Shown piece after piece: positions 15,512 to 25,546 of a stretch of DNA of 64,000 nt (position 1 is the first letter of the stretch; every line of letters starts with the position of its first letter). A program made the position numbers and the translations under genes. The notes under the pieces are model-generated. The model saw only the letters and a program-made list of their open reading frames with translations, did no database searches and was not told the origin of the DNA. The DNA lies in NCBI RefSeq assembly GCF_002844555.1, contig NZ_PJNI01000007.1:124001-188000 (forward strand), read 5' to 3'. This DNA comes from Brumimicrobium salinarum. Its GTDB lineage: Bacteria; Bacteroidota; Bacteroidia; Flavobacteriales_D; Crocinitomicaceae.

Positions 15512-15805
15512 ATGAAAAAAAGTATTTTCCTTGTTTCAATGATTTTCTTTTTTCTGTTTGCTTGTGCGAAAGAGCGAAATAAAACTGTAACAGTGGTTCG
15601 GGATTGTTCTGGAACATATTTGGAATTTAATGAAAAAGACTATCATGTTTGTAACCCCGAAAAAGTATCGTCTTTTGCTAACGGAGATGTAGTAACTGCA
15701 ACTTTCAAAAAAATTGAAGAGTGCAATGGTTCAGCAAAAGATGCAACTGTTTGTGCATTGTATCATAAAAATGAAGGGTGGATTAAGGTGAGTAAAATAA
15801 ATTAA
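15512..15805 (+). CDS. Small lipoprotein, hypothetical
   Basis: This 97-residue protein has a signal peptide ending in the lipobox LFAC (cysteine near residue 18), so it is a predicted lipoprotein. The mature part has a cysteine pattern (DCSG, HVCNP, ECNG, VCAL) that suggests two disulfides. No family is recognised. It stands alone between the array and the gtrA-like gene, with no attC-like site after it. Confidence 0.75.
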   Translation: MKKSIFLVSMIFFFLFACAKERNKTVTVVRDCSGTYLEFNEKDYHVCNPEKVSSFANGDVVTATFKKIEECNGSAKDATVCALYHKNEGWIKVSKIN

Positions 15806-15928
15806 TCTAACCTTATTAAAAACCTCCCTTATTGCTTTTCTCTGTTAGAAAACAACTTCAAAACAGATTGTTTAATCTACAAATCAAGGTTATTTAGACA
15901 ATCCTTTTATTTTTGTGGAACAGACAAA

Positions 15929-16417
15929 ATGTTCATGAGAAATTTGATTCTTCGTTTTCTTGATTTTTTCTATCCTGTTTTCAAACCCTTTTTGAATAGG
16001 AAAACCTATTATTATGCAGCCTGCGGTGGTGCTAATATGCTTTTAGATTTGGTTTTGTATTTCATTGCTTACCAATTTATCTTCGACAAAGAAATCGTTC
16101 AGATTACAACAGACCTTGCTTTTGAGCCCTATATAGCTGCATTTCTTTTAGCCTTTGCTATTACTTTTCCTACAGGATTCTTACTTTCAAAATATATAGT
16201 TTGGACAGAATCAAATATTAAAGGACGGGTGCAATTGTTTCGCTACTTTCTTCTGGTATTGGTCAACCTGATTTTGAACTATGCCTTACTGAAAACCTTC
16301 GTTGAAATCTTTCATTTTTATCCAACAATTTCTAAAGCGCTGACGATAATTATTGTCGTAACTTTCAGCTATCTATCACAAAAGCATTTTACATTTAAAA
16401 CGAAGAAAGAAAGTTAA
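15929..16417 (+). CDS. GtrA-like family membrane protein
   Basis: This 162-residue protein has four predicted membrane helices and the GtrA fold pattern: YYAACGGANMLLDLVLYF near the N-terminus and FSYLSQKHFTFK at the C-terminus. GtrA-like proteins are thought to move lipid-linked sugars across the inner membrane or support cell-surface polysaccharide synthesis. The start could be this ATG or the one two codons later. No sugar transferase gene is next to it, so the substrate is unknown. Confidence 0.85.
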   Translation: MFMRNLILRFLDFFYPVFKPFLNRKTYYYAACGGANMLLDLVLYFIAYQFIFDKEIVQITTDLAFEPYIAAFLLAFAITFPTGFLLSKYIVWTESNIKGRVQLFRYFLLVLVNLILNYALLKTFVEIFHFYPTISKALTIIIVVTFSYLSQKHFTFKTKKES

Positions 16418-16542
16418 TTGACCCTACTCCCCGAAGACAAATAAATTCGTAATTGTCTAATTAACTCCGGTTGAGCATGTTCACCCAATTGCGTTAAGGA
16501 CTAATGTCATTTGGGATTTCCTAATTCATAATTGATAATTAA

Positions 16543-17721
16543 CTATATAGCTAACTTTCCCTTTCTTCTTTTCCATTCCCTAGAAATCAAATCTAATTCT
16601 CTACCTGTTTGACCTGCAACGGAAGTATTTTCATCTGCTCTACGTAATAGATAAGGCATAACATCTTTTACTGGACCATAAGGAACATATTTTGCAACTT
16701 GATAATCATGATAGGCTAGATTAAATGAAATATGATCTGACATCCCCAAAAGTTGCGCAAAGTAGATTCTTTTGTCATCTTTTTTGATATTATTTTCTTC
16801 CATTAATTTAGCCAACAAGTGGGAGCTATCTTCGTTATGCGTTCCACAACATAATCCACAAACATCAATGTTTTTGACCATTAGCTCGATACCTTCATTA
16901 AAATCTCTGTCACAAGCTTCCTTATCGGGTTGGATGGGAGATGGATATCCCATTTCTGAAGCTCGTTCACGTTCCTTCTCCATATAGGCGCCACGAACCA
17001 GTTTTCCACAGAAATTATATCCTTCTCTTCGGGCTTTGTCAATTCCTTTTTTCAAGTATTCTAAACGATCATGTCGATACATTTGAAAAGTGTTGTAAAT
17101 GATACTTTTATCCTTGTTGTAATTGGCCATCATTGACTCAACAATTCTGTCTAAAGTATCTTGATACCATGATTCTTCTGCATCAATGAAAATTGGAACA
17201 TCAGAGTTGTAGGCATGTTTACAAATGTCGTTAATGCGATTAAAAACGCGCGTAAACTCCTCTTTTTCTTCAGGCGTAGGTTCAGCACTTTCATCGTTTA
17301 ACTTTTCTAATAACGCATGTCTTGAGAGTCCAGTAGGCTTAAATACCGCAAAAGGGATCGCTTTATTTCCCTTCGCTTTGTCAATGGTAGCTAAAATTTC
17401 ATCCCGGGTAGCATCAAAATCCTTTTCTTCTGTTTTTCCTTCCACAGAATAATCTAATATTGTTCCTACATTATTGTCATATAAAATTTGAATGGTTTTA
17501 TCACAGTCATCAATTGTTTCGCCTCCACAAAATTGTTTAAAAATTGTCGCTCTGATTATTCCTTTTATGGGAAGTCTCAGTTTAAAAGCGATTGGAACCA
17601 TTGCTTTTCCAATCTGAACAAGCCAGGATTTACCTACTAATTTAAACATGGTGTAAGCACGTTTTAAGTCTTTGTTGGACTTATATTTAAAAGCAATTTC
17701 TGTGTTGTCAAATGATATCAT
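16543..17721 (-). CDS. Proline dehydrogenase (FAD-dependent)
   Basis: This 392-residue protein is in the stand-alone PRODH family, which oxidises proline to pyrroline-5-carboxylate and passes electrons to quinone. Typical segments are KLVRGAYMEKER (about residue 238), YFAQLLGMSDH, and VPYGPVKDVMPYLLRRADEN near the C-terminus, which forms the substrate and FAD pocket. The length is normal for Bacteroidota PRODH. It is divergent from aroB across a 130-bp gap. The P5C dehydrogenase partner is not in the window. Confidence 0.93.
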   Translation of the reverse strand: MISFDNTEIAFKYKSNKDLKRAYTMFKLVGKSWLVQIGKAMVPIAFKLRLPIKGIIRATIFKQFCGGETIDDCDKTIQILYDNNVGTILDYSVEGKTEEKDFDATRDEILATIDKAKGNKAIPFAVFKPTGLSRHALLEKLNDESAEPTPEEKEEFTRVFNRINDICKHAYNSDVPIFIDAEESWYQDTLDRIVESMMANYNKDKSIIYNTFQMYRHDRLEYLKKGIDKARREGYNFCGKLVRGAYMEKERERASEMGYPSPIQPDKEACDRDFNEGIELMVKNIDVCGLCCGTHNEDSSHLLAKLMEENNIKKDDKRIYFAQLLGMSDHISFNLAYHDYQVAKYVPYGPVKDVMPYLLRRADENTSVAGQTGRELDLISREWKRRKGKLAI

Positions 17722-17850
17722 TTCGCAAATTTAATTTCAAATCAATTACTGACAAACTTTTTTGAATGATGTTCGTCATTTTTTTCAAGAATGTTCTTTT
17801 GTTTCTTGAAAAGATGTTGTTGCTTTGTCAAATAGAGTAAATTAAAAATT

Positions 17851-18915
17851 ATGATAAAGCAAATCGTTTCTAAAAATAACAAAGTAGAGCTAGGAATGTT
17901 GGAAAAAAGCAGTTTTAACACTCTTTTGGATACCCGATATAAAAATAGTAAGAAGATTGTTATTGTTGATGAAAATACCCAAGAAAAATGTTGGCCTTAT
18001 TTACTCACCACTTTTGAGTCATTAAAAGAAGCAGAAGTAATTGTTTTACCTTCAGGAGAGGAGAATAAAGTGCTTGAAGTTTGCTTTCAGGTTTGGGAGG
18101 CCCTTTCAAATTACCAAATTCAACGATCAGATTTAATTATTAATCTTGGAGGTGGAGTTGTTACAGATATGGGCGGTTTCATAGCCTCTGTATTTAAGCG
18201 CGGTTTGGATTTTATTAATATCCCTACGACGTTATTAGCGATGGTTGATGCGTCAGTAGGAGGGAAGACCGGCGTAAATCTTGGAAGTTTCAAGAATCAA
18301 TTGGGGGTGTTTTCATTGCCAGAACTTACCGTTTGTGATCCTACTTTTTTAAAAACATTAGAAAACAAGGAAATTTTGGCAGGGAAAGCTGAAATGATTA
18401 AGCACGGGTTGATTACATCTAAATCTTACGTAGCCTCTTTGGAGACAGCTGAAACTGATATTCCACATTTAGATTTAATTGCTGAAGCAGTTCAGATTAA
18501 AGCAGCAATCGTAGACCGTGATTTTCAAGAAAAAGGAGAACGGAAAACACTAAACTTTGGTCATACGATAGGTCATGGCATTGAGGGGTTTCTTATGACG
18601 CAAGAAGTTGCGGTTACGCATGGTGAGTGTGTTGCCTGGGGAATGTTAGTTGAATCTTATTTATCCAATGAAATTGCTGGATTATCAGAAAAAGAATTGG
18701 ATAAAATTGAAACTTTAATAAGAAAAATTTATCCTGAATTACCCATTCAAAAATCAGATTTTGATACACTTATTAAGTTGATGCGTCATGATAAAAAGAA
18801 TAAAGGAAAACACATCAATTTCACTTTGTTAAATGCTATAGGTTCGTCTACTATTGATTATAATGTAGATGAAGATAAGATTATGGAAGTCTTAACAAAA
18901 GTTTTTGAGGCTTAG
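17851..18915 (+). CDS. aroB: 3-dehydroquinate synthase
   Basis: This 354-residue enzyme performs the second step of the shikimate pathway, turning DAHP into 3-dehydroquinate with NAD and a divalent metal. NAD-binding GGGVVTDMGGF (about residue 104) and DASVGGKTGVN (about 134) are present. Metal ligands come from KAEMIKHG, GHTIGHG and THGEC. The length is normal. It stands alone and faces the rplT operon, with a shared hairpin terminator between them. Confidence 0.95.
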   Translation: MIKQIVSKNNKVELGMLEKSSFNTLLDTRYKNSKKIVIVDENTQEKCWPYLLTTFESLKEAEVIVLPSGEENKVLEVCFQVWEALSNYQIQRSDLIINLGGGVVTDMGGFIASVFKRGLDFINIPTTLLAMVDASVGGKTGVNLGSFKNQLGVFSLPELTVCDPTFLKTLENKEILAGKAEMIKHGLITSKSYVASLETAETDIPHLDLIAEAVQIKAAIVDRDFQEKGERKTLNFGHTIGHGIEGFLMTQEVAVTHGECVAWGMLVESYLSNEIAGLSEKELDKIETLIRKIYPELPIQKSDFDTLIKLMRHDKKNKGKHINFTLLNAIGSSTIDYNVDEDKIMEVLTKVFEA

Positions 18916-18970
18916 TCAAACCTAGCTTGTAAATCCATTCGAGAACAAATGCTATCGATAAATAAATTAA

Positions 18971-19002
18971 AAAAAGGAGATCTCTTTCGAAATCTCCTTT
19001 TT
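18971..19002. terminator. Bidirectional rho-independent terminator (aroB / rplT)
   Basis: AAAAAGGAGAT (18971-18981) and ATCTCCTTTTT (18992-19002) form an 11-bp perfect stem with a ten-base loop and T or A runs on both sides. It sits between the convergent aroB and rplT genes. Confidence 0.85.
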
Positions 19003-19024
19003 TAATTAGTGAGTGATAAATATT

Positions 19025-19372
19025 TTATTTTTTTACGGTGTCTACAACAGCTTTGAATGCATCTGGATGATTCATTGCTAGATCGGCAAGAACTTTTCTA
19101 TTTAGTTCCATACCACTTTTGTTGTATAATCCCATAAATTTAGAGTAGCTCATTCCATTTTGTCTGGCTGCCGCGTTGATACGCATAATCCATAATGAAC
19201 GGAACTTTCTTTTGTTTTGTTTACGATCTCTATACGCGTAAACTAATCCTTTTTCGACAGCATTTTTCGCTACTGTCCAAACGTTTTTTCTTCTTCCGTA
19301 GTAACCTTTAGCAAGTTTCATTACTTCTTTTCTTCTTGCTCTGGATGCTACATGATTAACTGATCTTGGCAT
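19025..19372 (-). CDS. rplT: 50S ribosomal protein L20
   Basis: This 115-residue basic protein begins [15 protein letters not shown], the conserved L20 start, and contains [20 protein letters not shown]. It binds 23S rRNA early in 50S assembly and in many bacteria represses its own operon. It is the last gene of the thrS-infC-rpmI-rplT order, 100 bases after rpmI, and ends at a strong terminator. Intact. Confidence 0.97.
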   Translation of the reverse strand: MPRSVNHVASRARRKEVMKLAKGYYGRRKNVWTVAKNAVEKGLVYAYRDRKQNKRKFRSLWIMRINAAARQNGMSYSKFMGLYNKSGMELNRKVLADLAMNHPDAFKAVVDTVKK

Positions 19373-19473
19373 AATTTAATGTTTTTTGATGAAAAGTGCT
19401 TTTATGTTTCAAAAGTCTTTGGTACTCACCATCGGGTTTAATACTAACCTCTGTCACCATGACAGAATTGGAT

Positions 19474-19671
19474 TTACTTCATACAAAGTTGAACCTTAAT
19501 GTTTGGCTGGTCTGCTTTTGTTACATAAGCCGTTTTCGTTAAGTTTCTCTTTTGTTTTTTTGTTTTCTTTGTAAGGATGTGACTTTTGAAAGCGTGCTTT
19601 CTCTTAATCTTCCCACTTCCAGTTACTTGAAATCTCTTCTTAGCACTGGATTTTGTTTTCATTTTTGGCAT
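19474..19671 (-). CDS. rpmI: 50S ribosomal protein L35
   Basis: This 65-residue basic protein begins [20 protein letters not shown], the classical L35 N-terminus, and has the [14 protein letters not shown] core. It is a small component of the large ribosomal subunit. It sits 38 bases after infC on the same strand, in the standard infC-rpmI-rplT order. Confidence 0.96.
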   Translation of the reverse strand: MPKMKTKSSAKKRFQVTGSGKIKRKHAFKSHILTKKTKKQKRNLTKTAYVTKADQPNIKVQLCMK

Positions 19672-19709
19672 TTTATCACTCTTTTTTATTTACTCACTAA
19701 TATCTTGTT

Positions 19710-20255
19710 TTAATCCTTCTTTGGATTAATAATAATGGTCATTCTTTTTCCTTCTAGTTTCGGCATCACTTCTAGTGTTCCATAGTCTGAAAGTTCTTGA
19801 GCAAAACGCAACAAAAGAATTTCTCCTCTATCTTTAAACACAATTGTTCTTCCTCTAAAGAAAACAAAAGCTTTTACCTTGGCACCATCTTTAAGAAACT
19901 TCTTTGCATGGTCTAACTTAAAGTTAAAATCGTGTTCTTCAGTATTGGGTCCAAAACGAATCTCTTTGATAGTAACCTTTGATTGCTTAGCCTTAAGTTC
20001 TTTTTCTTTCTTTTTCTGGTTGTATAAAAACTTTTTGTAATCCATGATTTTACACACGGGAGGCTTAGCTTTTGGAGAAATCTCTACTAAATCTAAATCT
20101 TGTTCATCCGCTAGTTTTAAAGCGTCTTTTGTATCCATGATTTGAGGCTCCATTCCATCACCTACTAAGCGTATTTGTGGTACGCGAATTCGATCATTAA
20201 TTCTGTTTGGATCTTCCTTTTGTCTTGGTTTAAATTTTCTTCTCGGTTTTCTCAT
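19710..20255 (-). CDS. infC: Translation initiation factor IF-3
   Basis: This 181-residue factor has an N-terminal domain ([15 protein letters not shown]) and a C-terminal domain ([14 protein letters not shown], then [11 protein letters not shown]) joined by a lysine-rich helix. It binds the 30S subunit, prevents premature 50S joining and checks initiator tRNA. The ATG gives a normal N-terminus, so the rare AUU start of E. coli is not needed. It starts nine bases after the end of thrS. Confidence 0.97.
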   Translation of the reverse strand: MRKPRRKFKPRQKEDPNRINDRIRVPQIRLVGDGMEPQIMDTKDALKLADEQDLDLVEISPKAKPPVCKIMDYKKFLYNQKKKEKELKAKQSKVTIKEIRFGPNTEEHDFNFKLDHAKKFLKDGAKVKAFVFFRGRTIVFKDRGEILLLRFAQELSDYGTLEVMPKLEGKRMTIIINPKKD

Positions 20256-20264
20256 TTATTTTAT

Positions 20265-22225
20265 TTATGAGTCAAGTAAATCGTTTGTATAACTTAACTC
20301 TTCTTCAACTAGTTTATTAATAATTTTTACAAATTCTTCAATAGGCATTGCTCCTAAATCTCCTTTACCTTTTTGACGAACGGAGACCGTATTTGATTTC
20401 ATTTCGTTCTCTCCTACAATAAGCATAAATGGTGTTTTCCCTATTTCTGCTTCTCGAATTTTCTTACCTACCTTTTCATTTCTATCGTCAATGAATCCGC
20501 GAATATCGGAATTTTTTAAAACTTTAGAAACTTTTTCGGCGTATTCATTGAAATTTTCACTAATTGGTAAGATTGCAAATTGTTCAGATGTAAGCCATAA
20601 CGGGAAATTACCAGCGCAATGCTCCAATAAAACAGCAACAAATCTTTCCATTGAACCAAATGGTGCGCGATGAATCATTACTGGTCTGTGTTTTTGGTTG
20701 TCGGCACCAACGTATTCCAACTCAAACCTTTCAGGTAAATTGTAATCAACCTGAATTGTTCCCAATTGCCATTCTCTTCCTAATGCATCCTCAACCATAA
20801 AGTCTAGTTTCGGACCATAAAAGGCTGCTTCACCATATTCTATAACTGTGTTAAGGTCTTTTTCTTTTACGGCCTCAAGGATTGCGTTTTCAGCTTTCTC
20901 CCAATTTTCTTCGTTCCCAATGTACTTCGAATGGTCTTCTTGATCTCGTAGTGAAATTTGTGCTGTAAACTTTTTAAAATCTAAAGTTTTAAAAATGTAT
21001 AAAACAATATCGATTACATTTTGAAACTCCTCTTTTACTTGTTCGGGTGTACAAAATATGTGTGCATCATCTTGGGTAAACCCTCTAACTCTTGTCAAAC
21101 CATGTAATTCACCACTTTGTTCGTAGCGGTAAACAGTTCCAAATTCTGCATAACGTATTGGAAGTTCCCGGTAGGAGTGTGGTTTCGCCTTGAAAATTTC
21201 ACAATGATGCGGACAGTTCATTGGTTTCAACAAAAACTCTTCATTCTCATCAGGTGTATGAATCGGTTGAAATGAATCCGCTCCATATTTTGCGTAATGT
21301 CCAGATGTTTCATATAATTTTTTACTTCCAATATGTGGCGTAATCACTTGTTCATATCCTCGGTGCTCTTGCACCTTTTTAGAAAGTTTTCCAAACGAAG
21401 TCTTAGCTCAGCACCTTTGGGTAACCACAATGGCAAGCCTTGTCCCACATTTTGAGAAAAAGTAAATAACTCTAATTCTCTTCCTAATTTTCTGTGGTCA
21501 CGTTGTCTGGCAAGTTCAAGCTTTTCCAGATATTCTTTCAGCTCTCCTTTCTTAGGGAAAGTGATACCGTATATACGTGTTAATTGTTTGTTGTTTTCAT
21601 CACCACGCCAATAAGCTCCTGCGATAGAAGTTAATTTGATTGCTTTTATATATCCTGTATGCGGTATATGTGGTCCCCGGCATAAATCCGTGAATTCTCC
21701 TTGTGTGTAAAAAGTAATATCTCCGTCTTCAAGCCCTTCGAGTAATTCGAGTTTGTAAGGGTCTTCTTTTTCTTTGAAATAAGAAATAGCTTCAGCTTTT
21801 GGCATTTCTTTACGGATGAATTCACTTTTTTTCTTTGCTAATTCTTTCATCTTTTGCTCAACTTTTTCCAAGTCTTTTTCTGCAAAAGTGTAGTCCATAA
21901 AATCAACATCGTAATAAAATCCACTTTTAATTGGTGGGCCAATTGCTAGCTTGATGCCAGGATAAAGAGCCTCTAATGCTTCTGCCATTAAATGTGCTGA
22001 AGAATGCCACATTGTCGATTTTCCGCCTGTATCCTTCCAGGTTAATAACTTTAAGCTACTGTCTGTTTGAAGGGGACGCATTGCATCAACAACTTCATTA
22101 TTAACTTCTGCAGCAAGAACATTTCTCGCTAAACCTTCGCTAATGCTTTTTGCAATATCTAAAGAAGTAGTTCCTTGCTCAACTTCTTTTATAGAACCAT
22201 CTGGGAGTGTAACTTTAATACTCAT
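20265..22225 (-). CDS. thrS: Threonyl-tRNA synthetase, split by a one-base frameshift
   Basis: Two overlapping frames together make one full-length ThrRS of about 650 residues. The first (21344-22225) holds the TGS domain, the editing domain and the start of the catalytic core ([19 protein letters not shown]). The second (20265-21374) continues with [17 protein letters not shown], the zinc-site region [10 protein letters not shown] and the anticodon-binding domain. The break is at a T5 run (21376-21380 on the plus strand). One extra base would read [13 protein letters not shown] without interruption. As thrS is essential and otherwise perfect, a sequencing error is the likely cause. It leads the operon with infC, rpmI and rplT. 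Confidence 0.93.
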
Positions 22226-22311
22226 TTCGTGTCTGTGCCTTATTTTTATGCAAAAATACGAGAATCATTTGAATTTGTCTGTTCATTAATCTAAAATGTA
22301 TGTCTTATCCA

Positions 22312-22794
22312 TTAATAACCTAGCGCCAAGCTTACTGCTCCTCGATTTGGCTTTCCTTTTTTGATTATATAGTCAATATAGATTGATCTTAACATTTCTG
22401 GGTTTCCTCCATAAGCTTCATAAAATTCCGTTATTTCATGCATTGAAACCTTTTTTATTTTTCCCGAAATATTTTGGATTTCATAAAGCATAATTCGTTG
22501 AGGATCATCTTCTGGTTTATCGTAAAACGCAATGCTTACTTTATGATCAGCATAAGTACCATCGAAATAAAGAATATAATTCTCTCGCAGAAACGTAGCA
22601 ACTTCAACGCCTCTTATTTGAACTTGGTCCCTGTATTGGAAATATGTTGTCTTACAGCCTTCATAGGATAGGTCGTTTGTTGTAATTTTCTTTTTTAACT
22701 CTGAACGTGAAACTTTTACTCCTTCAATAAATTGATCTTGTCCAACCACTGAAAATGAGATGATCACTAAGAGTGCAAATAGTAAATATTTCAT
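22312..22794 (-). CDS. Secreted hypothetical protein
   Basis: This 160-residue protein has a signal peptide (MKYLLFALLVIISFSVVGQ). The mature part has no family I recognise. It starts one base after the stop of the lipoprotein gene at 22796, so the two form an operon and may act together in the envelope. Confidence 0.75.
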   Translation of the reverse strand: MKYLLFALLVIISFSVVGQDQFIEGVKVSRSELKKKITTNDLSYEGCKTTYFQYRDQVQIRGVEVATFLRENYILYFDGTYADHKVSIAFYDKPEDDPQRIMLYEIQNISGKIKKVSMHEITEFYEAYGGNPEMLRSIYIDYIIKKGKPNRGAVSLALGY

Positions 22795-22795
22795 G

Positions 22796-23647
22796 TTATT
22801 TTGAAGTTATTTTGTTTCTAACTTTATGAATATCTGTAGCTAATGTTTCGATTTCTTCTCTTGTAAGCTCAGGAAAACCTTCGGTATTTTTTAAGGATTC
22901 AAAATTGTTAAATTGAGTTTGTAATGCTTCCAAGTCAGCTAGGATGTCACTCAACTGATCACTTCTTTGTTCATACGCCTCAATCCCTGTGATTGCGTTT
23001 TTTAAAAGACTCATATGGTCAACTAAGTGATGACTTAATTTTGATTGGTCTTTTTCTTCAATATCAAAAGTGGCTAAATACATGCCCTCTATCCATGCAC
23101 CTGAAAATTGTATTGCAGCTAACATTCTCATTTGGTTGTTTTCAAGGTATTCCTGAGATTTTTCATCCAGATCGATGAGTAAATCTTTCATTTTTTCTTC
23201 ATCTGCAATGTTTTTCTCTATGCGCGTTGCAAGTTCCTCTTCATTGAAGATTCTACCCATTCCAATTTTATCACCTAATTTCTTTATGGCGTTAAAGTAC
23301 ATTATGGAGTGTTGTGGTTGATTGTTTGTAATAGCGTAAACTAAATCTGAACCGAAAACTCCCATATTCATAAGTTGCATCCCGTCTGTCGAATATTGGT
23401 CAACGTTGGCAGGATCATTCATTCTAGATGCTTCGAAATTCATGCCTACTTTGTCAAAAGAGGTTACCAAAGTATATGGTCGAGGAAGAATAAATTCGTA
23501 CTCTTCTGAATTATAAACATCATCTGTTTCTACTTCAATTTTCGGTGTTTTTAATTCATCTGTAGCAGCGGTTTCTTCATTGCTGTTGCACGAATAAAGG
23601 AAAAGACATCCTGATCCGATCAAAATCATGTTTTTTATGTTCATCAT
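22796..23647 (-). CDS. Lipoprotein, hypothetical
   Basis: This 283-residue protein has a lipobox LYSC at about residue 20 and an acidic stretch after it (NSNEETAATDELK), which in Bacteroidota can act as a surface-export signal. The body is predicted mostly helical, with no catalytic motif seen. It is the first gene of a two-gene operon with the secreted protein at 22312. Function unknown. Confidence 0.75.
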   Translation of the reverse strand: MMNIKNMILIGSGCLFLYSCNSNEETAATDELKTPKIEVETDDVYNSEEYEFILPRPYTLVTSFDKVGMNFEASRMNDPANVDQYSTDGMQLMNMGVFGSDLVYAITNNQPQHSIMYFNAIKKLGDKIGMGRIFNEEELATRIEKNIADEEKMKDLLIDLDEKSQEYLENNQMRMLAAIQFSGAWIEGMYLATFDIEEKDQSKLSHHLVDHMSLLKNAITGIEAYEQRSDQLSDILADLEALQTQFNNFESLKNTEGFPELTREEIETLATDIHKVRNKITSK

Positions 23648-23824
23648 AAGTGTATTTTAATATTTTGAATACAAAGTTATCATTTAAAATAAATCAAGCG
23701 ATATCTTTTTTACTGATTTAGTTTGACTTAAGCTCTTTTCAGGGTTTTCCCTTGTTGTTCATTTCAAACAAAGTATTAAAGACGGGGATTAATGTGCCTA
23801 TTTAGAGTTTAAAGTTAATCGGGA

Positions 23825-23942
23825 ACCTTATCAGTTGTTTAATAAGCTAGAAAATAGAGTGCCCCTTTTAATTTGCGAAGGATCTTGTAAATTATCCTTT
23901 TATCCACATGATTTGCGGCTTAGATATATTTACTGGTAAAAT
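23825..23942 (-). repeat. Short element with ACTTTACCAGTA-type termini (family 2), inverted copy
   Basis: On the minus strand this reads TTTTACCAGTAAATATATCTAAGCCG at one end and ends in a degraded ACTGATAAGG terminus. It also contains CAAGATCCTTCGCAAATT, shared with the copy at 34140. It lies in a 616-bp spacer (23648-24263) that has no convincing gene. A 62-codon minus-strand frame at 23920-24108 overlaps the element and looks spurious. Confidence 0.6.
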
Positions 23943-24263
23943 AACGGATAGGCATTAAAAGCTTAAAGTTAATCGACTTATACTGAGAATATCTCATCAC
24001 TTTTAAATTTAACTTGGGAACTTTATCTTTAGATTGATAGATTACGCTTGTTAATTTGACAAACGCCTTCCGTTGTTGCGGGACTTTTTTCCATGATTTT
24101 AAAGACAAGAAATGTGTGAAGTAATTCGGACTAAATCTCGTGCCTAAAAGATTGGGTTATTTATCAATATACATTTGTGGTTGTTTTTCTAAGCTGCTTT
24201 TTTCTTCTATCTAAAAATAAAAACTAATTTTGAATTTAATATACTAAGAGCAAATTTTGCAAA

Positions 24264-25124
24264 ATGGGAATCGTTACGCTTACAACAGATATGGGATTAA
24301 GTGATTACTATGTCGCTTCATTGAAAGGGAGTGTGTTAAGTGTTGTTCCTTCTGCTCAAATCGTGGATATATCTCATGTTGTAAGACCTTTTAAGGTTAC
24401 TGAAGCAGCCTATCTTTTAAAAAATTGTATGTTGGATTTTCCTGAAGGTACCATTCATATTATTGGTGTGGATGCAGAGCCATTAATTAATTTTAGTCAG
24501 CCCGAAGAAAGTGTTTACCCAACAATTGTAAAATACAAAGGGCAGTACTTTGTTGGTGCTGATAATGGTTTTTTTAGTCTACTTATAGGTAATGATAAAT
24601 TTGAGGGGATATGGAGGTTAGATGATGTTCTTTCTCGACCTGAGTTGATGAACTTTCCCACGAAAAATATATTGGTTCCTGCTGCCTGTAAATTGCTTCA
24701 AGGTGTAGCTGTAGATCAATTTTGTAGTGCGGTGGAAAACTTTAGAAAAGCTATTCCGCTTTCGCCTGTAATTGATGGTAATACCTTGAAAGGTTCAGTA
24801 AGTTATATTGATCATTATGGGAATTTAATTACTAATATAACTAAAACTGATTTTGAAAGGGTTGGTAAGCAAATACCATTTGTGATTTATTTTAGACAAA
24901 AAGAGTATTACATTGACAAGATTTCATTAGGGTATAATGAGGTTCCTCCAGGAGAAAAAGTTGCGTTATTTAATGATGCTGGATTTTTAGAAATAGCCAT
25001 AAATAAAGGAACACCTGAAAATGGAGGAGGAGCAGACTCTCTCTTTGGTTTGCGTGTAGGTGATATCATCAGAATAGAATTTACACCAAGAGGTTCGCGA
25101 GAAACATTGTCATCACTTTTTTAA
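24264..25124 (+). CDS. S-adenosyl-L-methionine hydroxide adenosyltransferase (DUF62 family)
   Basis: This 286-residue protein belongs to the SAM-dependent chlorinase/fluorinase-like family. It starts with TLTTDMGLSDYYVASLKGS, has the SHVVRPF region near residue 47, and SYIDHYGNLITNI near 179. Ordinary family members split SAM to adenosine and methionine using hydroxide rather than halide. The C-terminal beta-barrel domain is present and the length is normal. It is followed nine bases later by a small monooxygenase-fold gene, likely co-transcribed. Confidence 0.88.
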   Translation: MGIVTLTTDMGLSDYYVASLKGSVLSVVPSAQIVDISHVVRPFKVTEAAYLLKNCMLDFPEGTIHIIGVDAEPLINFSQPEESVYPTIVKYKGQYFVGADNGFFSLLIGNDKFEGIWRLDDVLSRPELMNFPTKNILVPAACKLLQGVAVDQFCSAVENFRKAIPLSPVIDGNTLKGSVSYIDHYGNLITNITKTDFERVGKQIPFVIYFRQKEYYIDKISLGYNEVPPGEKVALFNDAGFLEIAINKGTPENGGGADSLFGLRVGDIIRIEFTPRGSRETLSSLF

Positions 25125-25133
25125 ATTATTTTT

Positions 25134-25436
25134 ATGATTAGATGGGTTAAGTTAACTTTGAAAGAAGAAAATGTAAAAGATTTTATCGCACATTTTGACA
25201 CAGTTAAGGAGAAGATAAATGCTTTTCCAGGATGTCGAGGAATGAAAATGTTGTCTGATAAGGATTCAGCAAACGTGTTTTTTACTTATAGTGAATGGGA
25301 TACTGAAGAGGATTTGGAAAATTATCGGCATTCAGCCTTGTTCGGTGAAGTTTGGCCAACGGTAAAGCAATGGTTTTTAAAACCCGCAGAGGCATTTTCA
25401 AGCGATGTGTATTTTGATGGCTTTAGTTTGAAATAA
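25134..25436 (+). CDS. Antibiotic biosynthesis monooxygenase (ABM) domain protein
   Basis: This 100-residue protein has a ferredoxin-like ABM fold, recognisable from FPGCRGMKML, FFTYSEWDTEEDLENYRHS and FGEVWPTVKQWF. Such proteins act as small oxygenases or as putative quinol oxygenases; the substrate is not predictable here. It follows the DUF62 gene closely and precedes gldF by 110 bases. Confidence 0.8.
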   Translation: MIRWVKLTLKEENVKDFIAHFDTVKEKINAFPGCRGMKMLSDKDSANVFFTYSEWDTEEDLENYRHSALFGEVWPTVKQWFLKPAEAFSSDVYFDGFSLK

Positions 25437-25546
25437 ATGAATTAAAAATCAGTTATCGATAGACTAACAGTTAAGTTTTGATAAACTTTCTTATAAAATC
25501 GGAGAGAATATCAAAGAAGGGTTATTTTTGACAAAAATTAAAATGA

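Noticed and set aside
23920-24108. 62-residue minus-strand frame
   Set aside because: Overlaps a family 2 repeat and has atypical composition.
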